Made by a program: the position numbers and the translations under genes | Notes under the pieces: model-generated | What the model saw: only the letters and a program-made list of their open reading frames with translations | Told to the model about the DNA's origin: nothing | Database searches by the model: none | DNA from: Aromatoleum petrolei | GTDB lineage: Bacteria; Pseudomonadota; Gammaproteobacteria; Burkholderiales; Rhodocyclaceae | Assembly (NCBI RefSeq): GCF_017894385.1 | Contig: NZ_CP059560.1 | Span: forward strand, 248,001 to 312,000 | Direction of reading: 5' to 3' | Length of the DNA stretch: 64,000 bases | In this document: positions 1 to 8,280 of the stretch, one piece after another | Position numbering within the stretch: the stretch's first letter is position 1 | How the letters are laid out: each line of letters opens with the position of its first letter

Positions 1-2
1 CC

Positions 3-311
3 GTGCATTTCACCTTTTCGACGATGAAGATCCCGGTCGGCCACACGGGCCCGCTACACCTGCACACGGACACCGAGGAGATCTTCTTCGTGCTGCGCGG
101 CAAGGTGAAGGTGTTCTGCGAGTCGCCCGAGGGGGAGAGGTGGGAGGCGGTGGTCGGCGAGCGCGACTTGATCTCGGTACCGCCCGGCGTCTATCGCGGC
201 GAACAGAACGTCGGCGACGAGGAGGCGCTGATGTGTGTCATGCTGGGTTCGCCGAGACCGGTTACGCCGACCTACAAGCCGGACGACCCGCTCGCCGCAA
301 TCAAGCGCTGA
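3..311 (+). CDS. Cupin-domain protein, 5' end probably outside the window
   Basis: About 102 residues are visible and the frame is open to the window edge, so the true start may lie upstream; the GTG at position 3 is only the first usable codon. The segment has a cupin motif 1 (HLHTDTEE, with the His-X-His and Glu pattern used for metal binding, then GKVKVF). The second cupin motif, GERDLISVPPGVYRG, has Tyr-Arg where the usual histidine would be, so metal binding may be altered. Cupins of this size include small enzymes and sugar- or metal-binding proteins, so the substrate cannot be told. It is followed 71 nt later by the carbonic anhydrase-like gene on the same strand. Confidence 0.7.
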   Translation: MHFTFSTMKIPVGHTGPLHLHTDTEEIFFVLRGKVKVFCESPEGERWEAVVGERDLISVPPGVYRGEQNVGDEEALMCVMLGSPRPVTPTYKPDDPLAAIKR

Positions 312-382
312 GCGGATCCTGAGCGCGCCGGTCGGCCGAGCGGCGATTCGCGGCACGATTTAGATCGCATCGGAGGTAGAGC

Positions 383-928
383 ATGTCCATCGATTCCTTT
401 CGTGGCATCACGCCCACGCTCGCCGAGGGTATCTTCATCCACGACTCCGCCCAGGTGATCGGCGACGTGCGCCTGGGTCGCGACGTCTCGATCTGGTGCA
501 ATACGGTACTGCGCGGCGACGTCAACAGCATCATCGTCGGCGCCTGCAGCAACGTGCAGGACCTCACCATGTGCCACGTGTCGCACCGAAACGCGGCCAA
601 GCCGGACGGCTCGCCGCTCATCATCGGCAGCCACGTCACGATCGGCCATTCGGTGATCCTGCACGGCTGCACGATCGGCGACGCCTGTTTGATCGGCATG
701 GGCTCGATCGTCATGGACGACGCCGTGATCGGCCCCGAAGTCATCCTCGGCGCCGGCAGCCTGGTGTCGCCAGGAAAGCGCCTCGAAAGCGGCCACCTCT
801 ACGTCGGTCGGCCGGCCGTGCCGGTGCGCCCGCTCACTCCGGAGGAGCGCGTCTTCCTGCGCTACTCGGCCGAGCACTACGTCCGCCTGAAGAACGACTA
901 CCTCGCGCAGCTCCCCCGCGCGCGCTGA
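383..928 (+). CDS. Gamma-carbonic anhydrase-like hexapeptide-repeat protein
   Basis: A 181-residue protein of left-handed beta-helix type, with repeated hexapeptides such as VIGDVRLGRDVSIW and VIGPEVILGAGSLV. His68, His89 and His94 sit where gamma-class enzymes hold their zinc, in CHVSHRN and the GHSVILHGC motif. The family (YrdA/CaiE/PaaY-like) is trimeric and cytosolic; some members hydrate CO2 and some are thioesterases. PaaY is a relative tied to phenylacetate metabolism, but this gene is 10 kb from the paa cluster, so that link is only a guess. The start follows a GGAGG about 7 nt upstream (ggaggtagagc). Length is normal for the family. Confidence 0.85.
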   Translation: MSIDSFRGITPTLAEGIFIHDSAQVIGDVRLGRDVSIWCNTVLRGDVNSIIVGACSNVQDLTMCHVSHRNAAKPDGSPLIIGSHVTIGHSVILHGCTIGDACLIGMGSIVMDDAVIGPEVILGAGSLVSPGKRLESGHLYVGRPAVPVRPLTPEERVFLRYSAEHYVRLKNDYLAQLPRAR

Positions 929-1153
929 ACCTTTCCCGCCCCCCGGCACCTCCCGGGGCGCAACGCAAGTGAACTGCGTCACTTCGGCGCAGTGCACCAC
1001 GTCATCGGCCCCCGCCACCCCACACCCCTAACCTGTGCTCGCACCCTGCGGCCCGAGCGGCCGCGCGGTGTCCGCCAGAAATCCGCGCAGCCCCCGACGG
1101 CGCCACTCTCACAACGCACCGCCGGCCCCTGCGTCACCGTGTGGAGGTGCCCC

Positions 1154-4100
1154 ATGAGATGCCGAAAGAACGTCCGCAAACTGATCGAGGCTCACAATGC
1201 CGCGGCGGACAAATCGAACACCGAGCTCGCCCGCTTCCGCGACGCCGTCGTCGCCCTGGGGGCCGCGCCGAGCGCGCTGCCGCCACCCCACGCGCAGGCG
1301 AACCGCTACGACGACTTCGTCTACGTGCACGAGCAATCGATGGCCGGACACCCGGGCGGCGACCCCGGGCCGCATGCCGCGCACCGCGGCCCCTTGTTCT
1401 TCCCGTGGCATCGCGAATTCCTGCGCCAGTTCGAAAATGCGCTGCGCGACGTGTCGGGCGACCCGACGATCTGCCTGCCGTATTGGGACTTCTCGCGCGA
1501 CCAGGCGCCTGCCGACGCGGGCTATCCCTTCATCGACGATCTCCTCGGCGGCGACGGCACGGGCCCCGGCGGTGAGGTGCAATCGGGCCCGTTCGCGTTC
1601 GCCAACGGCTGGACGCTGCACCTCGGCTCGAGCGACCGCCTGCAGCGCGAATTCGGCGCGAGCACACCCTCGCTGCCCACGACCGCCGCGATCACCGGCG
1701 CGCTCGCGGAGACGACCTACGACAGCCCGCCCTTCGACCTCACCGTCGCTGGCGCGGACAGCTTCCGCAACCTCGTCGAAGGCTGGGTCGGCCCGCAGGC
1801 CGGCCCCAACCTGCACAACCGCGTGCACGTGTGGGTCGGCGGCTCGATGCTGCCGGCGACCTCGCCCAACGATCCGGTATTTTTCCTCAACCACGCCAAG
1901 GAAGACGAGCTGTGGGCGGTGTGGACGCAGAAGTACCCAGCCGTGCCGCACTACCTGCCCGACGACGGCTACGCGATCCCGCCCGCGCAGCATCACCTGA
2001 AACGCCTCAGCGACCAGATGGAGAACCTCGCCGAGTACTTCGGCGCCGGCACGCTGGAGCGCCCGGTCGATCTCCTCGACCACAAGGCGATCACCTGGTA
2101 CGACACGGATCTGCCCGACATCACGCTCGAGTCGGGCCCGGCGCTCGCGTTCAACGACACGCCCGAGGGGCTCACCGTCGCGAAGCACATCCGCTTTCGC
2201 GTGCAGTCGTGCCGGCCGGTGTATTTCGCCGTCACCGGCGCGCCCACCGGAAACTTCTCTGTGTTCGGCGGGCCGAGCTTCACGGTGACGCCGGTGGAGG
2301 CGAACGATTTCGAGATCCTCGAGATCGAGGTACGCTTCCACGGCATCGGGCCCGACGTGCAGGTGAGCGCCGTCGATATCGAGGCTACGGTGATCGACGA
2401 GGAAGGCTATTACGCGGCCGCGCCAAACGACCCCTACGTCGCCGAGACCTTCCACATCGAGCTCGTCGCCAACGACATCGTCACCAGCGACAGCTCCATC
2501 GTGCTGGTGCTCGACCGCTCGGGCAGCATGGCCGAAGCCGCCAACAGCGGCTTCACGCGCAGCGAGCTGATGAAGAGCGCGGTCGGCGTCGTGCACGAGC
2601 TGATGAAGGACGGCGACGAGATCGGCATCGCGCGCTTCGACCATGAGGCCGACGTGCTGCTGCCGATGACGCTGAAGTCCGCCGGACTGGGCACCACCCT
2701 CACCGGGCCGGGGCTGGACCCGCGCGGCGCGACCAGCATCGGCGGCGGCATCCTTGTCGGCAGCGGGCTGATCAACGGCCCCGACGCGACGCACCCGAAC
2801 AAGGCGATGATCGTGCTGACCGACGGCAACGAGAACTTCGACCCGCTGATCGCCGACCTGCCGCCCGGGACGATCAACCAGACGACCTTCGCGATCGGCT
2901 TCGGCCTGCCCGGCGACGTCAGCGACCCGGTGCTGAGCCAGATCTCGGCCAACACCGGCGGCTATCTGCTCGTCACCGGCGACATGACCGACGATGACGA
3001 GCGCTTCACGCTGGCGAAGTTCTTCATCCAGATCCTCAAGGACGCCACGCTCAACCAGCTCGTGCTCGACCCCGAGGGGCAGCTCCTGTGGAACGGCGTC
3101 GCGCAGGAGATCCCCTTCCAGGTCGCGGACTCGGACGTGTCGGTCGACGTCGTCACGCTGTGCCCGATCCCCTTCGCGCTCGACTTCCGCCTCGTCACGC
3201 CGGGCGGTCAGGAGATCACGCCGGCGATGTCGGGCGTCGAGCCCAATGTGCGCTACCGCGTGGGGGACGAGGTTGCGTACTACCGGCTGATGCTGCCGGC
3301 GCTGCCGGGCAACCCGGCCGGCTCGCACCGCGGCACCTGGCGCGCGCTGCTGCGGCTGCAGACGCCCGACGTGATCCTGAAGGGCATCAACACCTCGGCC
3401 GTGGCCGAGTCGGCCGCGCTGCAGGACGGCCTGCGCCGGCTGCGCGAGTTCGCGCGGCGTGCGACACCGTTCAACCTCTCGGTGCATGCCTACTCGAACC
3501 TCTCGCTCGACGCGAGCCTGCGCCAGGACGGCTTCGCGCCGGGCGACGCGCTGCATCTCACCGCGAGCCTGCGTGAATACCGCGTGCCGCTAGCGGGTGA
3601 GGCCACCGTCTGGGCCGACGTCGTCCAGCCCGACGGCAGCCGCGCGATGCTCCCGTTCGCGCGCGGCGCCGACGGCGACTACCACGCCGACTGGCCGACC
3701 TCGCGCCCGGGCGTGTATCGCTTCACGGTGCGCGCCGAGGGGCGCACGAGCGCCAGCGCGCGCTTCACGCGCAGCAAGGTGCTCACCGGTGGCGTGTGGG
3801 CGGGCGGCGACCGGCCCTACGATCCGGTCACGGGTGGCGGCGGCAGCGGTGGCGGCTCGGGCGGCGGTGGTGGCCATGGTGGCGATGGCGACGCCTGCTG
3901 CCGCACGCTGCGCTGCCTGATCGAGCACGTGCTGAAGTCGCCCACGCTCGTCGAGCGCTTCAAGGCGCTGGGCATCGACCTCGACGCGCTGCGCCGCTGC
4001 CTCGAAGCCGCGTGCGGCAGGCGCCCCCCGCCCGACGAAGGCCCGTGCCACAAGCCCGCCGCCGCGCAGGACTGGCGCGCGCTCGTTGCGACGCCCGAAG

Positions 4101-4297
4101 CGCGACGGCTGATCGGCACGCTGCTCGCGTCTGGCCTCGGCGGGCTCGAACCGCTGGAAGCCGCCTCGACGACGCCCGTCACGCGCACGCCCACGCGCGA
4201 GGTCAGCGGCGACAACATGTTCGAGCTGCCGGAGCAGCGGCCGACAGGCGGAGCGCCCGGAGGCTCCGGCGAACCGGGCCGCGGGAAGTCGCGCTAG
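1154..4297 (+). CDS. Tyrosinase fused to a von Willebrand factor A domain
   Basis: A 1047-residue protein. I chose the ATG at 1154 because GGAGG lies 7 nt upstream; the open frame extends further 5' without a site. Residues 1-270 form a type-3 copper tyrosinase: CuA ligands His59, His77 and His86 (PWHREF), CuB ligands His221, His225 (NLHNRVHVW) and His247 (FLNHAKEDELW). The enzyme class oxidises phenols to quinones. Residues about 447-640 form a VWA domain with an intact MIDAS (Asp454-x-Ser456-x-Ser458, Thr527, Asp557 in LTDGNEN). Beta-rich sequence follows, then a glycine-rich linker near 893-912 and a C-terminal tail with a Cys pair and further cysteines. I see no signal peptide or twin-arginine motif. 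The stop codon overlaps that of the convergent lipoprotein gene. The enzyme call is firm; the VWA role and the substrate are unknown. Confidence 0.85.
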   Translation: MRCRKNVRKLIEAHNAAADKSNTELARFRDAVVALGAAPSALPPPHAQANRYDDFVYVHEQSMAGHPGGDPGPHAAHRGPLFFPWHREFLRQFENALRDVSGDPTICLPYWDFSRDQAPADAGYPFIDDLLGGDGTGPGGEVQSGPFAFANGWTLHLGSSDRLQREFGASTPSLPTTAAITGALAETTYDSPPFDLTVAGADSFRNLVEGWVGPQAGPNLHNRVHVWVGGSMLPATSPNDPVFFLNHAKEDELWAVWTQKYPAVPHYLPDDGYAIPPAQHHLKRLSDQMENLAEYFGAGTLERPVDLLDHKAITWYDTDLPDITLESGPALAFNDTPEGLTVAKHIRFRVQSCRPVYFAVTGAPTGNFSVFGGPSFTVTPVEANDFEILEIEVRFHGIGPDVQVSAVDIEATVIDEEGYYAAAPNDPYVAETFHIELVANDIVTSDSSIVLVLDRSGSMAEAANSGFTRSELMKSAVGVVHELMKDGDEIGIARFDHEADVLLPMTLKSAGLGTTLTGPGLDPRGATSIGGGILVGSGLINGPDATHPNKAMIVLTDGNENFDPLIADLPPGTINQTTFAIGFGLPGDVSDPVLSQISANTGGYLLVTGDMTDDDERFTLAKFFIQILKDATLNQLVLDPEGQLLWNGVAQEIPFQVADSDVSVDVVTLCPIPFALDFRLVTPGGQEITPAMSGVEPNVRYRVGDEVAYYRLMLPALPGNPAGSHRGTWRALLRLQTPDVILKGINTSAVAESAALQDGLRRLREFARRATPFNLSVHAYSNLSLDASLRQDGFAPGDALHLTASLREYRVPLAGEATVWADVVQPDGSRAMLPFARGADGDYHADWPTSRPGVYRFTVRAEGRTSASARFTRSKVLTGGVWAGGDRPYDPVTGGGGSGGGSGGGGGHGGDGDACCRTLRCLIEHVLKSPTLVERFKALGIDLDALRRCLEAACGRRPPPDEGPCHKPAAAQDWRALVATPEARRLIGTLLASGLGGLEPLEAASTTPVTRTPTREVSGDNMFELPEQRPTGGAPGGSGEPGRGKSR

Positions 4298-4707
4298 GGC
4301 GCGCAGCCGGCCGGCAGCTGGAAGTAGTAAGCGCGGCCGGCGCTGATGATCGGCCCCACGGTCGTGCAGGTCGAACCGGTGTGCCGCACGGCCGCCACCG
4401 ACTTGATCGCCAGGACCGTGGTGCCGGCGAGCGCGCGACATTCGGGCGCGCTCTTGTCCATCGTGCCGGGCAGCACGCAGCCCGGCACGTTGCGTCCCGC
4501 GCCGTCGACGACATAGATCTCGCCTTCCGCACCGAAGATCAGGGCGCCGATCGCCGACGCGGGCAGCTTCGGCGACGGTGCACCGCCGTCTTCGCCGTAG
4601 GGCGGCCTCATGCCCATCATCTGGCAGCCGGCCAGCGTGGCGAGCAGCGCACCGGCACCGACCACGCGCGCGATTGCCCCAATCGATCCGTTTCTGGTCG
4701 CTCTCAT
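4294..4707 (-). CDS. Small lipoprotein in the FecR/cyclase operon
   Basis: A 137-residue protein beginning with a lipoprotein signal peptide: a basic N-terminus, a hydrophobic stretch, and the lipobox LATLAGC with Cys28 as the acylation site. The mature part contains a 'GEIYVVDGAGRNVPGC' segment, several cysteines and a C-terminal PAGCAP; I do not recognise the family. A GGAGAACG Shine-Dalgarno precedes the ATG at 4707. It starts 19 nt after the stop of the FecR-TPR-barrel gene on the same strand, so it is probably co-transcribed and its product may sit at the same envelope site. Its TAG stop overlaps the TAG of the tyrosinase gene in a shared CTAG. Confidence 0.75.
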   Translation of the reverse strand: MRATRNGSIGAIARVVGAGALLATLAGCQMMGMRPPYGEDGGAPSPKLPASAIGALIFGAEGEIYVVDGAGRNVPGCVLPGTMDKSAPECRALAGTTVLAIKSVAAVRHTGSTCTTVGPIISAGRAYYFQLPAGCAP

Positions 4708-4726
4708 CTCGTTCTCCTGTCGCGGG

Positions 4727-7700
4727 CTAGAAGCGCAGGCTCGCCTGCAGCAGCACCGTGCGCTCCGGGTAGAACAGCGGCACCCTGGGGTTGCCGCTGA
4801 AATCGGTGTTCTGGAATGCCAGATCGCGATCGAAGAGGTTGTGCGCCGCCAAGGACAGGACGGCGCGCCGATCCGCACGCAGCCAGGCGAGGCGGACGTT
4901 CCCGAGCCACGCCGCCTCCGAGCGCGACGCGAGGCCGCCCGCGCCGTCCGCGATCGCGGCGCGCTGGCGCACGCGCACCGCCTCGAACTGCACCGCAAGG
5001 CGCGGCGCGGGCCGCAGCCACAGGCTCAGCGGCACGAGCTCGGTGCGCACGCGGGCGGGCAGCGACGGCGCGTTCGCCGGATCGTCGTCGAGGCGCAGCC
5101 GCTCGAAGTGCCATGCCGCCGCAACCGCCGCCCGCCGGCCCAGCGGCCACTCGACCCAGGCGCGATGCAGGCGTTCGTCCCAGTCCGCACGGCAATCTGC
5201 GGCGCCGCAGCCCAGTCCCGGCACTGCGAGCGTGCGGCGCGACCATTCCAGGCCCGTGCCGCCGCCATCGGCGAAGCGGTGGTCGAGCGCGATCGCGCGG
5301 CGCCGCCAGCGCGTGCCGTCAAGATCGTCGAAGACCTGATTGAAGCCCGCGAACTGCGTCGGCGCGAGCGTCCGATCATGGTACTTGGGCCCCTTCACGC
5401 CGTCGAACGCCGCCGCGCGCAGCGTCGTCGACGGCGTGACGAGGAAGCTCGCGCCGAGCTTGCCACTGGTGCGCTCGACCGATGTCGGCCGTTCCGCATC
5501 GAGCGCGTCATGCGCGACGCCGACGTGGAGGCGCAGCCACGGCCGAAGGCGCAGGTCGAGGTAGGCGAACAGCGCGTCGTACCCGACCGTCTCGCGCTTC
5601 GCCGGCGCGAGCGGCACCGTCAGGGGATCGGGCCCGAACAGGCAGCACAGGCTCGCATCCTGGCGCGTGCGCCGGCGCTCGCGGTAGGCGTCGGCACCGA
5701 CGACCAGGCCTAGGCGGGTGCCGCGCACGCCGTACAGCACGCCCAGCTCCTCGCTGTCGAGACGCGTGCGCAGGTCGAAGTCGGCGCGCTCGAAGGGCAA
5801 CATCGCGGCCCCCTCGAGCCGGTCGAGGCTGCGTTCGCCGACCTGCTGCGCGGCCGCCGTGACGATCAGCTCGCGCTCGACCGCCGGCTGGTGGTGCAGC
5901 GAGACGCGCGCGCCGTCGCGAGTCACACGATGGTCGAGACGCGTCGGCAGCGCCCCCACTCCGGCCAGCAATTGCTCGACGACCTCGCCCCCGCGCCGTT
6001 CGCCGGTCTCGAGCTCGGCGAGCAGCATCGTCGCCGGCGTCGCCACGAGCTGCAATCCGAGCCGCGTGCCGGTCAGCGCGATGTCGCGTCCGGCGCCGAG
6101 CGCCTCGCGGCGATAGTCGAAATGCCCGAGCGAGACCTGCGCGCGCTCGGCGGAGACGGAGCCGAGCACGCTGCCGCCGCGCGTCGCCCGCGTGCCTGCG
6201 AGCAAGGTCGCGGCGAACTGCAGCGGGCCACGCTCGAACAGCGCCGCGGCCTCCTCCGGCGCCAGCGCGCGCGGCGCGTCGACGATCGGCAGCTCGGCGG
6301 CGAAAAACTGCGGCGCCACCGGCAGCTGGCCCAGCGGCAGGCGCAGCTGCGTCTGCAGGAGCTCGCTCACACGCGCGCTCTCGAAGCGCGGCCGCTCGGC
6401 ATGCGCGTCGGCAAGCAGGCGGTGGCCGGCCGGCCCGGCGGGGTCGTCATCGAGCGCGACCAGCGCCGCCGAGCGCAGTGACTCGTCGAAACCGACAGCG
6501 GCGTAGGCCGCACCGAGGCTCGCGCTGCGTGCCGCGCGGTCGATGTCGAGCAGCAACGGCGAGCGCAGCACCACGCGGTTGTCGTTCAACTCGAGCGCAC
6601 GACGGCCGGCGGCGAGCGCGCCGAGCGGATCGTTGTCGCGCAGCAGGCGGAAGGCGTCGAAATGCCAGGGTGTCGGCGAGGCGGGGTCGAGACGGCGTGC
6701 GACCTCGAATTCCTTGCCGGCCAGACCGGCACGGTCTTCCTCGAGCTGGACGCGGCCGAGGTAGCTGCGCAGCTCCGCGTTGCCCGGGTCGAGCAGCACC
6801 GCGATCTCGATGTCGCGGCGGCCCGCGGCCGGTTCGCCCGCGCGCACCCGGGCGAGCCCGCTGCCGAACCACGCGAGCGGATCGGCCGAATCGGCTTCGA
6901 TCGCGGCGGCGAACTCGGCACGGGCCGTCGCCGTCGCGCCGGCGAGAAGCTGCGCGAACCCCAGCAGCGCCCGGGCGCGCGGCAGCCCGGGCGCGCGCGC
7001 CAGCGCCTGCCAGGCCGACGCCCGACCTGCGTCGATGCGCGCGAGCGAGAGCTCGACCTCGGCCCGCCGCGCCCACGCGAAGGGGTTGTCCGGCCCGAGC
7101 TCGCTCGCGCGCCGCGCGGCTTCCAGCGCCGCGTCCATGTCGCCGTGCGCCTGCCAGGCGTAGCTCAGCGCCAGCGCTGCCGCGGGTGAGGCCGCGTCCG
7201 CGGCCCGGGCCCGCTGCGCCGCGGCCAGTGCCGCCGCGCGTTCGTTACGCGCGACGCGGATCAAGGCATCGAGCGCGGCGACGTCGGCCGCGGCGCCCCC
7301 GAGGCGCTCCACGAGGGCGCCCGCCTCATCGACACGACCCAGCGCGAGCAACAGCGCCGCGCGCAGCGTGTCGACCGGCAGCGCATCCGTAGCGGCGGCC
7401 GGCGGTAACGCGGCCAGCGCCTCGCCATGGCGCGCCTCACCCATCAGCTGCTGCGCGCGCGCGACAGCCTCGCGTGGAGACGGCGCGAGCCCCGCCAGCA
7501 CCGCCTCGCCATGCCAGACGATCTGGGGATAGTGGATCGCCCACCGCATCGCGTCGAGCGGCCGCACCGCGATCGCCCTCGGCGGGGCGGCAGGCCCCGC
7601 CTCGATCGCCTCGCCCGCCTGCAACGCGGCCTCGCCGGACGCGTTGCGCGTGCGCACGACGCCGCTCGCGACGACGACCTCGGCGCGCGCGGGCGTGCTC

Positions 7701-8143
7701 GCGACCGTGAACTCGGTGCCCTCGACAAGGGCATTGACGAAGGGCGTGCTGACGCCGAAGCGCTTGCGCAGCCGGGTGACGACGTGAAGAAAACCCGCGA
7801 CGAGACCCAACTCGGTGTCGCGCCCGGTTCCTGCCTGCAGCAGATGCAGCGTCGTGTTCTGGTCGAGCCGCACCAGCGTGCCGTCGGCGAGCACGATCGC
7901 CGCCCGCCCGGGCGCGCGCACCGTTACGATGTCGCCTTCGCACAAGTCATGCGGCGGCGCGATCGGCTGCCACCCGGCCTCCCCGGCCGCACGCCGCTCG
8001 ACCGCCGCCTGCGCCGACATGAGGCGGCCAGCCACGACCTCGCAGTCGGCCGCGGCCGGGCCCGCCGCGCAACCCGCGGCGACCGCCAGCGCTTGCAGCC
8101 ATCGCGCGCCGGAGGCGCGCCAGCCCGGAGGCAAGCTTCGCAT
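4727..8143 (-). CDS. FecR-domain, TPR and outer-membrane beta-barrel protein
   Basis: A 1138-residue envelope protein. The ATG at 8143 is preferred over one at 8170 because GAGGA precedes it. Order of parts: signal peptide (about 1-32, ending AAA-D), a FecR-like domain (about 60-180, with VRLDQNTTLHLLQ and VEGTEFTVAS), TPR-type alpha repeats (about 215-560), then a long region of alternating hydrophobic and polar strands (about 640-1138) rich in R/D/E-flanked beta segments and ending VLLQASLRF, the terminal aromatic typical of outer-membrane barrels. FecR domains usually sense or transmit envelope signals, and TPRs bind partners. I see no plug domain or TonB box, so a TonB-dependent receptor role is not supported. 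It sits between the CHASE2-cyclase and the lipoprotein in one likely operon. Confidence 0.75.
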   Translation of the reverse strand: MRSLPPGWRASGARWLQALAVAAGCAAGPAAADCEVVAGRLMSAQAAVERRAAGEAGWQPIAPPHDLCEGDIVTVRAPGRAAIVLADGTLVRLDQNTTLHLLQAGTGRDTELGLVAGFLHVVTRLRKRFGVSTPFVNALVEGTEFTVASTPARAEVVVASGVVRTRNASGEAALQAGEAIEAGPAAPPRAIAVRPLDAMRWAIHYPQIVWHGEAVLAGLAPSPREAVARAQQLMGEARHGEALAALPPAAATDALPVDTLRAALLLALGRVDEAGALVERLGGAAADVAALDALIRVARNERAAALAAAQRARAADAASPAAALALSYAWQAHGDMDAALEAARRASELGPDNPFAWARRAEVELSLARIDAGRASAWQALARAPGLPRARALLGFAQLLAGATATARAEFAAAIEADSADPLAWFGSGLARVRAGEPAAGRRDIEIAVLLDPGNAELRSYLGRVQLEEDRAGLAGKEFEVARRLDPASPTPWHFDAFRLLRDNDPLGALAAGRRALELNDNRVVLRSPLLLDIDRAARSASLGAAYAAVGFDESLRSAALVALDDDPAGPAGHRLLADAHAERPRFESARVSELLQTQLRLPLGQLPVAPQFFAAELPIVDAPRALAPEEAAALFERGPLQFAATLLAGTRATRGGSVLGSVSAERAQVSLGHFDYRREALGAGRDIALTGTRLGLQLVATPATMLLAELETGERRGGEVVEQLLAGVGALPTRLDHRVTRDGARVSLHHQPAVERELIVTAAAQQVGERSLDRLEGAAMLPFERADFDLRTRLDSEELGVLYGVRGTRLGLVVGADAYRERRRTRQDASLCCLFGPDPLTVPLAPAKRETVGYDALFAYLDLRLRPWLRLHVGVAHDALDAERPTSVERTSGKLGASFLVTPSTTLRAAAFDGVKGPKYHDRTLAPTQFAGFNQVFDDLDGTRWRRRAIALDHRFADGGGTGLEWSRRTLAVPGLGCGAADCRADWDERLHRAWVEWPLGRRAAVAAAWHFERLRLDDDPANAPSLPARVRTELVPLSLWLRPAPRLAVQFEAVRVRQRAAIADGAGGLASRSEAAWLGNVRLAWLRADRRAVLSLAAHNLFDRDLAFQNTDFSGNPRVPLFYPERTVLLQASLRF

Positions 8144-8280
8144 TGTCGAGTCCTCGTTGGGGAGGGGCATGGAAGCGCAACCCGCTGCTCACTGTAGTCA
8201 GGGCCGATGACGACATCAAGAAATGAAACATCCCTTACAGTCGGATGTCCTTGCAGCCGATGCAAAACAGGTATCGCCGG

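Noticed and set aside
1109-3556. A long minus-strand open frame antisense to the tyrosinase-VWA gene
   Set aside because: It mirrors a clearly coding plus strand with intact copper and MIDAS motifs; its product is low-complexity Arg/Ala/Val/His sequence typical of GC-rich antisense frames.
4727-8143. TonB-dependent receptor
   Set aside because: No plug domain or TonB box is visible before the barrel-like region; FecR and TPR parts precede it instead.
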